DNA of 18,509 nt from Euzebyaceae bacterium (GTDB lineage Bacteria; Actinomycetota; Nitriliruptoria; Euzebyales; Egibacteraceae): NCBI GenBank assembly GCA_013698135.1, contig JACCVM010000147.1, forward strand, positions 1-18,509. Reading direction: 5' to 3'. The position numbers and the translations under genes were made by a program. The notes beneath the pieces are model-generated. The model worked only from the letters and a program-made list of their open reading frames with translations, ran no database searches and was not told the DNA's origin. Positions within the stretch are counted from its first letter, which is position 1, and each line of letters begins with the position of its first letter. Of this stretch, positions 1-8,965 are shown in pieces.

Positions 1-105
1 ACTCGCTGGCAGTCGCTGAACTGGGACTACGCCGGCAAGCTGCAGAAGGCGCAGATGGACGTTGCCGACGTGAGCGCCGACCTCGGCTTCCGCCTCCCCG
101 ACTAA
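1..105 (+). CDS. C-terminal fragment of an unidentified protein
   Basis: An open frame runs from the window edge to a TAA at 103-105, giving the last 34 residues of a protein whose start lies outside the window. The tail is rich in Trp, Asp and Lys near its start (WQSLNWDYAGKLQKAQ) and ends in GFRLPD. I do not recognise the family. That it is coding is supported by GC-rich third positions and by the frame stopping immediately before a structured intergenic element. The TAA itself falls inside the left edge of the palindromic repeat that follows, because the repeat copy at the other end of the window has CAA at the aligned position. Confidence 0.6.
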   Translation, partial: TRWQSLNWDYAGKLQKAQMDVADVSADLGFRLPD

Positions 106-164
106 CCCGAGGTGGTGGGCATCCAGAACCAAATCGGTAGCGGATCCCCACCACCCGGGGGTTG
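104..164. repeat. Palindromic intergenic element, copy 1 (degenerate left arm)
   Basis: This is an imperfect inverted repeat centred on the triplet AAT at 132-134. The right arm (135-160) contains CGGATCCCCACCACCCGGGG and pairs with the left arm (106-131). Positions 104-151 align without gaps to 18462-18509 with only five differences (110, 120, 125, 127, 131). All five fall in the left arm, and each one breaks a base pair that is intact in the other copy. There is no T-tract, so it is not a classical intrinsic terminator. It sits directly behind a plus-strand stop codon, as does copy 2. It resembles a REP-like or MITE-like dispersed palindrome. Confidence 0.75.
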
Positions 165-265
165 GACGAGTGGCGCGGCATTGACCGACCGGACAGACTT
201 GCCGCGTGGACGCCTCTGACCGCGCTCGTCCCGCCGACCCCACAACCCGCCAGGGGTCCGGCGAC

Positions 266-1003
266 ATGCCGCAGCCCGCCGCGCCAGGGCCTGTGCCGGC
301 GCAGCGTCGCGGCGTGCGGCCGAGCACTGCGGAGCGTGAGGCCGCAGCCATGCGGTTGCGGCAGGCCTACGTCGACGACCGCTTGACGCTGGACCAGTAC
401 AGCGAGCGGCTGTCGGCGGTGTACGCCGCCGACACCGATCTCCAGCTCGAGGAGATCGTCGCCGATCTGCCGGAGGTGGAAGACGCCGAGCCGGCGCCTG
501 AGGAGCGACCCCCACCACCGCGTGACGACGACGAGGAAGAGGACCGCCCGTCTCGTGGCCGGCGGGCCCTGGCCGGTCCGCTGATGTGGCTGGCCATCGT
601 CGGCGGGTTCATCGCCCTCGGCGTCGGCGGCATCCCCGACCACGGCGCGGTCATGGGCGGCGCCGACATCGGCCTGGGCCAAGTCCAAGCCGCCGGCGGC
701 GAGATCGACGTGGCCACCGTGATGGGAGGAGCCGAGATCGACCTGCGCGAGATGGAGCCGGGCGAGGAGGTCACCATCGACGGCGCAGCCGTAATGGGAG
801 GGGTCAACGTCGTGGTGGCCCCCGGTACCGAGGTCAACCTCGGCGGTTTCGCCTTCATGGGCGGGCGCGACATGGACGAGTCGGTCAGCGAGGTCGAGGT
901 CGCCGAGGACGCGCCGGTCGTCAACGTCAGCGTCAATGCCCTGATGGGCGGCGTGAGCGTCGAGGCCAAGCAGCCCGGCGAACCGCTCGACGACGACGAC
1001 TGA
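266..1003 (+). CDS. DUF1707 and LiaF-like membrane protein
   Basis: A 245-residue protein. Residues about 15-67 match the actinobacterial DUF1707 (SHOCT-like) domain, with the pattern STAERE..A.RLRQAY.DDRLTLDQYSERL..VYAA....L..I.ADLP. An acidic, proline-rich linker follows (about 68-100), then one membrane helix (about 103-121). The C-terminal part contains five MGG turns at residues 130, 153, 177, 198 and 227, resembling the beta-helical LiaF/YvqF C-terminal (cell-wall-active antibiotic response) domain. The likely role is an envelope-stress or membrane-associated sensor or scaffold. This is inferred from domain content, because no two-component system is adjacent. ATG 266 is chosen because AGGGG lies 9 nt upstream and the whole DUF1707 domain is kept. 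GTG 206 is an in-frame alternative. The gene converges on the HAD gene with only 7 bp between stops. Confidence 0.85.
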   Translation: MPQPAAPGPVPAQRRGVRPSTAEREAAAMRLRQAYVDDRLTLDQYSERLSAVYAADTDLQLEEIVADLPEVEDAEPAPEERPPPPRDDDEEEDRPSRGRRALAGPLMWLAIVGGFIALGVGGIPDHGAVMGGADIGLGQVQAAGGEIDVATVMGGAEIDLREMEPGEEVTIDGAAVMGGVNVVVAPGTEVNLGGFAFMGGRDMDESVSEVEVAEDAPVVNVSVNALMGGVSVEAKQPGEPLDDDD

Positions 1004-1010
1004 CTGGGCG

Positions 1011-1736
1011 TCAGCGCCAGGCGTCGACCAGGTCCAGCAGCTGCGGCAGGGCGCTGATCTCGGCGTCGGGTGCCACGTGGCCGCTCGGTATCGGACCGCC
1101 CGTACGCAGCACCGCTCGCAGGCCCGCGCCTTTGGCCCCCGAGATGTCGTCGATCGGCCGATCACCGACGAAGACCACCGCCGCGGGATCGTCCACGTCC
1201 ATCCCGGCCACCGCCTCCAGGAAGACGGATGGATGCGGCTTGGTGTGGGTCATCTCGCTGGTGTAGCGGCGGACCTCGAGCAGGTCGAGCAGCCCGTCGC
1301 GCTCCAGGAAGCGGTCGTGGAAGGCTCGCGGCCACATCGTGTTCGACAGCAGCCCGGTGCGCAGACCCCGCGCCCGCAGCGCCCGCAGCGTCGGGACGGC
1401 CTCGGGATCGTGGGCGATGTGCGGGGTCCAGGCGTCGAGGTGGTGCGTCGCCGCCTCCTCCAGCACCGCCTCGGCGACGTCGACGCCCAGCGTGCGGGTC
1501 GCCTCGGCCAGGACCTCGGACAGGGTCGTGCTCTGCTGGGTGGTTTCGATGCGCTGCCACATCGCCGCTTCGACCGACAGCAGTCGCTCGGTGAGCTCGG
1601 CGACGCGCTCGGGGTCGATGTGGCGGGCGGCCGCCTCCCACAGGTCCAGCAGGTCGACATCGGCCCAGCGCGACAGCGTGCCGCCCCAGTCAAACAGCAC
1701 CCCCTGCACCGCCGGCCCCCCGCGAGCAGCGCTCAT
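1011..1736 (-). CDS. HAD-superfamily hydrolase with atypical DxG motif I
   Basis: A 241-residue cytosolic HAD (subfamily I) hydrolase. Motif I is FDWGGT with nucleophile Asp16, motif II is LLSNT (Ser131), motif III is the Lys in TKPHP (Lys166), and motif IV is VGDRPIDDISGA (Asp192, Asp196/197). The helical cap lies between motifs I and II. The second Asp of the usual DxD motif, the general acid in phosphatases, is Gly18, so the chemistry may differ from a standard phosphatase. The substrate is unknown. ATG 1736 overlaps the stop of the upstream E1 gene by 4 bp (ATGA arrangement), so it is probably translationally coupled and last in the minus-strand operon. Confidence 0.85.
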   Translation of the reverse strand: MSAARGGPAVQGVLFDWGGTLSRWADVDLLDLWEAAARHIDPERVAELTERLLSVEAAMWQRIETTQQSTTLSEVLAEATRTLGVDVAEAVLEEAATHHLDAWTPHIAHDPEAVPTLRALRARGLRTGLLSNTMWPRAFHDRFLERDGLLDLLEVRRYTSEMTHTKPHPSVFLEAVAGMDVDDPAAVVFVGDRPIDDISGAKGAGLRAVLRTGGPIPSGHVAPDAEISALPQLLDLVDAWR

Positions 1737-3985
1737 GCCTTGGCCAGCGCCAGCGCGGCGTCGTGGATGTCATCCTCGGACAGCAGCACGGTGTCGGCTG
1801 CCGGACCGAGCGGGACGTAGCTGTCGGCGGACCGCACGGTGGCCAGCGGCCCGTGGAAGCCCCGCTCGACGAGGTCGGCGACGATGGCGTCGGCGACACC
1901 CCCGCCGGTGGCCCTGGCCTCGTCGGCCATCAGCACGCGGCCACACTCGCCGGCGTGGGCATAGATCGCCTCGTGCGGCAGCGGGCTGAGCCAGCGCAGG
2001 TCGAGCACCCGGACGCCGAGGTCGTGTTCGTCGGCCAGCAGTCGCGCCACCCGCAGCGCCATGCGCACGCCGTTGCCGTAGGTCACCACCAGCACGTCGG
2101 CCTCGCCCGGCCGGGTGTCGTGGATGCCCACCTCACCGGGCAGCAGCGCTGAGCCCGGAGGCGCGTAGTCCGACAGCCAGCCGCCGTCGCCGGCGGCGTG
2201 CAGGTCCTTCTCGTGATACAGCGCGATCGGCTCGAGGAAGACCACCACCCGGCCGTCGGTGCGCGCCATCGCCAGGGCTCCGCGCAGCAGTCTCGCGGCG
2301 TCGTCGCCCCGCGCAGGGACGGCCAGCGCCAAACCGGGGATGTCGCGTAGCGCGCCGACGGCGTTGTCGTTGTGGAAGTGCCCGCCGAAGCCCTTCTGGT
2401 AGGCCAGCCCCGCCACGCGCACCACCATCGGGTTGGTGAACTGCCCGGAGGAGAAGAACGACAGCGAGCAGGCCTCGCCGCGCAGCTGGTCCAGGGCGTT
2501 GTGCAGGTAGGCCAGGTACTGGATCTCGGGAACGGGAAGCAGCCCGAGCAGTCCGGCCCCCTGCGCCACGCCGAGGATCGTCGTCTCGTCCAGCAGCGTG
2601 TCGAAGACCCGGCCGCTGCCGAAGGTCCGTTGCAGCCCCGCGGTCACGTGGTACACGCCGCCCTTGCGCCCAACGTCCTCGCCGAACACCACCACCTCCG
2701 GACGCCGCAGCATCTCGTCGCGCAGGGCGGCGTTGATGTGCGCCGCCATCGTGCGTCGCGGCGGTGCGGTGGCGCGTTCGGGAAGGTCGAGGCCGAAGTG
2801 CTCGGCGCGCTGCGCGTCGTCGAGGCGAGCGCATGCCTCGACGCGAACCCGAGCCTCGCGGTACGGCGCCAAGGGCGCCATCACCTGTTCGCGAGTCGTC
2901 AGCTTGGGGGTGATCGCCGCCCGTTCGGCGGTCGCCCGTACGGCATCGCGGGTCGAGGCGACAATGGCCCGCAGGCGGTCGGGTGTGGCGGCACCGGTGG
3001 CGACCAGCCGCCGGGCGTTGCGCACCAGCGGGTCGCGCGCCTCGTCGGCGCAGACGTCGGCCAGGGTGCGATAGGTCGTCTCCACGTCACTGCCGGCATG
3101 CCCCCACAGGCGCACCGTCGGCAGGTGCAGGAACACCGGCGCTCGGGCGGTACGGCAACGCTCGATCGCTGCTGCTACGGCGTCATAGATCTCGTCCAGC
3201 TCGCCGTCGGCATGGACGTAGTGCAGGTTGGACATCCGCGAAAAGCTGTCGGCGATCCAACTGCGCGGTGTGTCCACGGAGATGCCGATGCCGTTGTCCT
3301 CGCAGACGAACAGGATCGGCATCGCGTTGCCGCGACGGTGGGCGTAACGGGCGGCGTTGATGCCCGAAAGGGCGGTCGCGTGGTTGGCCGAGGCGTCGCC
3401 GAACGTGGCGCACACGATGCTGTCGTCGGGGATCGGGCGCGGTATGCCAAGGCGGCGCATCCGCGCCAGGCAGAACGCCGTGCCGACCGCCTTGGGCAGG
3501 TGGGAGGCGATCGTGCTGGTCTGCGGCGGCACCCACAACGGCCGGCTGCCCCAGACCTTGTGGCGGCCCTGGGAGATGGGGTCGTCGGCGGAGGCGACCA
3601 GGGACAGCAACGTGTCCAGGACCGGATCGACGTTCCCACCGCCACCGCCGGCAAGTCGCGAACGGGCCATCATGAAGCCGCCCGCCCGGTAGTGCAGGAA
3701 ACACGGATCGGTGGTGCGCAGCAGCGCGCCGACCACGGCATTCTGCTCGTGACCGGCGCTGGAGATGGTGTAGAAGCTGCGGCCGCTGGTCTTCAGTTCA
3801 CGGGCGGCGACGTCCAGCGCACGCGAGCGCACCTGGTCGGTGAACAGATCGCGAGCGGCGGCCGCGGTCAGGCGGGAGCCGCCGGGCAGCGGCTCGTCGT
3901 CGGCCAGTGCGGCGACCCCGGCGCGCAGGTCGTTCAGGCAGCGCTCGAGGTTGCGCTGGACGATGTCGACCCGGCTGTCCATCAC
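1733..3985 (-). CDS. Single-chain alpha/beta 2-oxoacid dehydrogenase E1 (ThDP-dependent)
   Basis: A 750-residue protein joining both subunits of a pyruvate or branched-chain 2-oxoacid dehydrogenase E1. The N-terminal half (about 1-380) is the alpha-type dehydrogenase domain: SAGHEQ, HYRAGG, and the ThDP/Mg motif GDASANH (Gly196-Asp197) ending at EDNGIGIS. The C-terminal half (about 410-750) is the beta type: transketolase pyrimidine-binding domain with GEDVGRKGG and the cofactor-activating Glu in LLDETT (Glu467), then the transketolase C-terminal domain (DLRWLSPLP, ATGGGVADAI). It should decarboxylate a 2-oxoacid and pass the acyl group to a lipoyl E2 carrier. No E2 or E3 gene is in the window, so the substrate is open. 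The start is GTG 3985, with ATG 3982 as the next codon. It is 49 bp downstream of pgpH. Confidence 0.88.
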   Translation of the reverse strand: MMDSRVDIVQRNLERCLNDLRAGVAALADDEPLPGGSRLTAAAARDLFTDQVRSRALDVAARELKTSGRSFYTISSAGHEQNAVVGALLRTTDPCFLHYRAGGFMMARSRLAGGGGGNVDPVLDTLLSLVASADDPISQGRHKVWGSRPLWVPPQTSTIASHLPKAVGTAFCLARMRRLGIPRPIPDDSIVCATFGDASANHATALSGINAARYAHRRGNAMPILFVCEDNGIGISVDTPRSWIADSFSRMSNLHYVHADGELDEIYDAVAAAIERCRTARAPVFLHLPTVRLWGHAGSDVETTYRTLADVCADEARDPLVRNARRLVATGAATPDRLRAIVASTRDAVRATAERAAITPKLTTREQVMAPLAPYREARVRVEACARLDDAQRAEHFGLDLPERATAPPRRTMAAHINAALRDEMLRRPEVVVFGEDVGRKGGVYHVTAGLQRTFGSGRVFDTLLDETTILGVAQGAGLLGLLPVPEIQYLAYLHNALDQLRGEACSLSFFSSGQFTNPMVVRVAGLAYQKGFGGHFHNDNAVGALRDIPGLALAVPARGDDAARLLRGALAMARTDGRVVVFLEPIALYHEKDLHAAGDGGWLSDYAPPGSALLPGEVGIHDTRPGEADVLVVTYGNGVRMALRVARLLADEHDLGVRVLDLRWLSPLPHEAIYAHAGECGRVLMADEARATGGGVADAIVADLVERGFHGPLATVRSADSYVPLGPAADTVLLSEDDIHDAALALAKA

Positions 3986-4034
3986 GCTCGGAAGCGTAGT
4001 CCCGTCGCACCGGGCAGTTGGTGCTTCACGGGGG

Positions 4035-6167
4035 TCAGGGTTCGACCGACTCCGGGTCCAGCGTGGGGGCGACCGGATCGGGATAGGCGATGCGTGGGTG
4101 GTAGACGCCGACCAGCGTGTCGATGAACGACGCCGTCACCGTCTTCAGATCGGCGAAGGTCAGCGACGATGAGTCGAGCTGACCGTCAGCGACGCGCTCG
4201 GCGATCAGCGACCGGACGATGTCCTCCAGCCGCTGGCGGCTGAGGTTGCGGTTGTGCTGGGCCGCCGACCGGGACGCGGCCTCGCAGCAGTCGGCGAGCA
4301 TGAGCACGGCCATCTCGCGGCTCGCCGGTCGACGGCCCTTGTAGCGGAAATGGGCCTTGTCGACTTGGCCGGCGTTCGTCCCCGCAGCCGCCAGCGCCTT
4401 GCGGTGGAAATAGCTGACCAGCGTGGTGCCGTGGTGGGTGGCGATGCCTTCGACGATCTCCGGCGGCAAGCGGTAGCTGTTGGCCATCGTGATGCCGTCG
4501 GTCACGTGCTCCTGGATGATCACCGCCGAGACTCCCGGCTCCAGGTCGTCGTGGGGATTGGCGATGCCAAACTGGTTCTCGACGAAGAACCAAGGCCGGC
4601 GGACCTTGCCGATGTCGTGGTACAGCGCCGCGGTGCTGGCCAGGAGCGCGTCGGCGCGGATGGCGCGCGCCGCCCGCTCGCACAGCGTCGCCACCATGAT
4701 CGAGTGGTTGTAGCTGCCGAGCGCCTTCTGCTCCAGCTCGCGCAGCAGCGGGTGGTTGCGGTCGGCCAGGTCGAGCAGGCTGGTGGCGGTCACCACCCCG
4801 AACAGCGACTCGAGGAACGGCAGGCTGGTGTTGACCAGCATCGCCACGAGCACCCCGTTGATCAGGCCTGCCAGCAGTGCGAGGCGGACGGTGGCCAGGT
4901 CGTTGAACACCGCGGCACACAGCCCGGCCAACATGATGTAGGCCAGTGTCGACTGCCAGGCCGCCCGCCGCAGGTCACGCCGCGCGGACAGTCGCGACAC
5001 CAGCGGCACCGACAGCAGACCGGCGATGGCGGCGAAGGCGACGACCCCACCCTCACCCGGCTCGGCGAAGGCGACCATCGCGACGGTGGGGATCACCGCC
5101 AGCACGCCCACCGGCGGGTCGAACAGGATGGTGGCCAGCATCGCCACGGCTCCCGCCGGCACCAGGTAGCCCCATCCGCCCGCGGCGGTCGGTGCCAGCA
5201 GCGTGACGGCCTCCACCACCAGGGCGAGGCCGGTGAACAGGGACGCCAGCAGCACCAGGCGGCTGGAGGATCGCCAGACGCGGGGCCGGTAGGCGCGCAG
5301 ATACGCGGCGACGGCGAGGGTCGCCACGATCGCTAGAACCAACGCCTTGGCCGCCTCACGCCACGGTTCGTCACCCTCCAGCCCGCGCTGGCGCAGCGCC
5401 ATCAGCTGCACGGGGTCGACGACCTCGCCCGCGCTGACCACCAGGGCTCCGGGCGGAAACGACCGCATCACCTCCGAGACCTCGGCGGCGGCCTGTTCGC
5501 GGGCTGCGGCCGTGGCCTCCTCGTCCACGCGCACCGTCGGCAGCACGGAGCTGCGGATGACCGGTTCCACGACGGCTTCGGCGACACCCTCGGGGAACGA
5601 CCGGACCGCCAGCTCGGTGCGCAGCTGCTCCTCGGTGGCCGCCTCCAGCCGTTCTGCCGGCACCCGTTGGCGGGCGAGCTGCTGGGCGATGGACAGCGTC
5701 TCGGTCCCGACAGAGGCCAGCGTCTCATCGTCGAGCGCGACGAGCGCGCGCACCGCCTCGTCTTGCAGCGCGGGCAGCCGCTGCGCCAGCGCGCTGCGTT
5801 GGTCACGGCGACTGGCGGTCTGGCCGTTGGTGTCAGGCTCGCGCACCTCTGCGACGGCCGTGAAGACGTCTCGCACCTGCTGCACGATCGCCGCCTTGGC
5901 TTCCTGGTCGTCGACCAGCACCGGTTCGATCAGGTCGCCAGCCTCCCGGCGAGCGCGGTCGGTGGCCTCCCGGTCCTGGATGCGGATCAGGTCAGGTGCC
6001 ACGACCGTCCTGGGGGCGGGCTCGCCGACGTGGATCGGCTGGTCGGTGAGGAACACCGAGATCGACAGGGCGGCGGTCACGCCGGCCAGTGCGAGCACCA
6101 GCGGCAGGAGCCGCCGAGCCCGCCCCGGCAGCCGGCCGAGCCACGCCACCCGTGGCCGCGGCACCAC
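4035..6167 (-). CDS. pgpH: PgpH-type cyclic-di-AMP phosphodiesterase (7TM-HD)
   Basis: A 710-residue integral membrane protein with the PgpH/YqfF layout. There is an N-terminal helix (about 18-40), a large extracytoplasmic 7TMR-HDED region (about 42-275), a seven-helix membrane block (about 275-455) and a cytoplasmic HD domain. Family-specific residues are clear: LYHDIGK (His517-Asp518), NPHDDLEPGVS, IIQEHVTDG and THHGT. PgpH enzymes hydrolyse the second messenger c-di-AMP to pApA, affecting osmotic and cell-wall homeostasis. In Firmicutes this gene usually lies beside phoH and ybeY, and neither is seen here. The GTG start at 6167 directly follows the TAG of the 70-residue gene, so the two are coupled. 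GTG 6164 is a second possible start. Confidence 0.9.
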   Translation of the reverse strand: MVPRPRVAWLGRLPGRARRLLPLVLALAGVTAALSISVFLTDQPIHVGEPAPRTVVAPDLIRIQDREATDRARREAGDLIEPVLVDDQEAKAAIVQQVRDVFTAVAEVREPDTNGQTASRRDQRSALAQRLPALQDEAVRALVALDDETLASVGTETLSIAQQLARQRVPAERLEAATEEQLRTELAVRSFPEGVAEAVVEPVIRSSVLPTVRVDEEATAAAREQAAAEVSEVMRSFPPGALVVSAGEVVDPVQLMALRQRGLEGDEPWREAAKALVLAIVATLAVAAYLRAYRPRVWRSSSRLVLLASLFTGLALVVEAVTLLAPTAAGGWGYLVPAGAVAMLATILFDPPVGVLAVIPTVAMVAFAEPGEGGVVAFAAIAGLLSVPLVSRLSARRDLRRAAWQSTLAYIMLAGLCAAVFNDLATVRLALLAGLINGVLVAMLVNTSLPFLESLFGVVTATSLLDLADRNHPLLRELEQKALGSYNHSIMVATLCERAARAIRADALLASTAALYHDIGKVRRPWFFVENQFGIANPHDDLEPGVSAVIIQEHVTDGITMANSYRLPPEIVEGIATHHGTTLVSYFHRKALAAAGTNAGQVDKAHFRYKGRRPASREMAVLMLADCCEAASRSAAQHNRNLSRQRLEDIVRSLIAERVADGQLDSSSLTFADLKTVTASFIDTLVGVYHPRIAYPDPVAPTLDPESVEP

Positions 6168-6380
6168 CTAGCCGCCCGACTCCAGCGCGCGCAGCCGCTC
6201 ACGGTTGTCCAGCGAGTGGTCGTGCGCGTGCGTGGTCAGCTCCAGGGTCAGCTCCAGCGCGTGAGCGATCTCCTCCAGGATCGGGTCGCTGCGCGACGCC
6301 ACATCAAGGCGCAGGCGCTTGATGCTGTCGGCCAGCTCGGCCGCGAGGGCGGCATGGGTGGTGTGGTCGTCATCGGTCAT
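6168..6380 (-). CDS. Small acidic protein of unknown function (70 aa)
   Basis: A 70-residue soluble, mostly helical protein starting at ATG 6380. An AGGAAG Shine-Dalgarno sequence lies 5 nt upstream on the minus strand. It is rich in Asp, Glu, His and Leu with a heptad-like Leu/Ile spacing (SDPILEEIAHALELTLELT), so a short coiled coil or helical hairpin is plausible. I do not recognise the family. Its stop abuts the pgpH start and it lies 12 bp downstream of the four-helix membrane gene, so co-translation with pgpH is likely. A partner role for PgpH is only a guess from position. Confidence 0.7.
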   Translation of the reverse strand: MTDDDHTTHAALAAELADSIKRLRLDVASRSDPILEEIAHALELTLELTTHAHDHSLDNRERLRALESGG

Positions 6381-6392
6381 AAGCGCTTCCTC

Positions 6393-6791
6393 TCAGACAC
6401 CGCTCAGGCCAACCATGAAGGCGCGCGCCGTCAGCCCGAAGCACACCAGCCCCACAACCGCGAAGACGCCGTGGGGGTTGTAGCGGCCGTCGCGCGCCAC
6501 CCGGTGACCGACGACCAGCGCGATCAGGGGGAAGACCACACCGTAGGCGAGGTGGAAGGCCAGCGTGGCGCCACCGCCTTGCGGTCCCGGCCGGCGCCCC
6601 AGCACGAGCAGCACCAGGCCGACCAGCAGCTGCAGCGCCAGCAGGATCTGGCCGAAGGACACCACCCGCCAGAACGTGGGGGTGTGCTCGTAACGGGTGA
6701 ACCGCAGCGCCAGCGACCATCCGCAGACGGTGGCCCACGTACCGATCAGCAGCACCCCAACCACATAGCCGTGCACGCCGGTCAGGCTCAT
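6393..6791 (-). CDS. Four-helix integral membrane protein, unknown function
   Basis: A 132-residue protein with four predicted membrane helices at about residues 6-29, 40-65, 77-99 and 104-129. Charged loops are short (RFTRYEHT, GRRPGPQGG, HRVARDGRYNPHG). Histidines lie at or near the helix ends (HGYVVG, FHLAYG, GHRVA, NPHGVF), but nothing is diagnostic of a haem protein, and I do not recognise the family. It is the first gene of the minus-strand run. ATG 6791 is preceded by a TAAACT box 6 nt upstream and no Shine-Dalgarno sequence, which suggests a leaderless mRNA. Confidence 0.75.
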   Translation of the reverse strand: MSLTGVHGYVVGVLLIGTWATVCGWSLALRFTRYEHTPTFWRVVSFGQILLALQLLVGLVLLVLGRRPGPQGGGATLAFHLAYGVVFPLIALVVGHRVARDGRYNPHGVFAVVGLVCFGLTARAFMVGLSGV

Positions 6792-6797
6792 GACCAG

Positions 6798-6803
6798 AGT
6801 TTA
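6798..6803 (-). promoter_or_regulatory. Candidate -10 box (TAAACT) for leaderless transcription
   Basis: On the minus strand TAAACT is followed by six bases (CTGGTC) and then the ATG at 6791. This is the spacing at which actinobacterial sigma-A -10 boxes (TANNNT) place transcription start on the first base of the start codon. No Shine-Dalgarno sequence is present. Confidence 0.55.
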
Positions 6804-6885
6804 TCGGCCGTCACCTAGAGGGCCGCTGACCCGCCCACCCTCCAAGGCCCTCCAGGCGACGGCCGCCTCGTAGCCAGGGGGTCGT

Positions 6886-6891
6886 TACCCT
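6886..6891 (+). promoter_or_regulatory. Candidate -10 box (TACCCT) for leaderless transcription
   Basis: TACCCT is followed by six bases (TCGGGG) and the GTG at 6898. This is the same TANNNT-6-start geometry as the divergent gene on the other side of this 106-bp intergenic region. No clear -35 hexamer is visible. The G-run between box and GTG is too close to the start to act as a normal ribosome-binding site. Confidence 0.5.
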
Positions 6892-6897
6892 TCGGGG

Positions 6898-8892
<1,995 letters not shown>

Positions 8893-8965
8893 TCAGATGC
8901 GCTACCGCTTCGCTACTTGAGCGCTCGCCCGCAGGAACAGCCGGCAGAGGTCAGGAAGATCCGGC

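Noticed and set aside
104..164. Palindrome copy 1 as an intrinsic terminator
   Set aside because: The stem is suitable, but no T-run follows either arm on either strand, so it was described as a repeat.
106..265. Promoter with -35 TTGACC at 181-186 for the DUF1707 gene
   Set aside because: No acceptable -10 hexamer lies 16-18 bp downstream, so the -35 match alone was not reported as a promoter.
2372..4126. 584-codon plus-strand open frame across the E1 gene
   Set aside because: No domain is recognisable, the residue composition is shadow-like, and the minus strand has intact ThDP-enzyme motifs.
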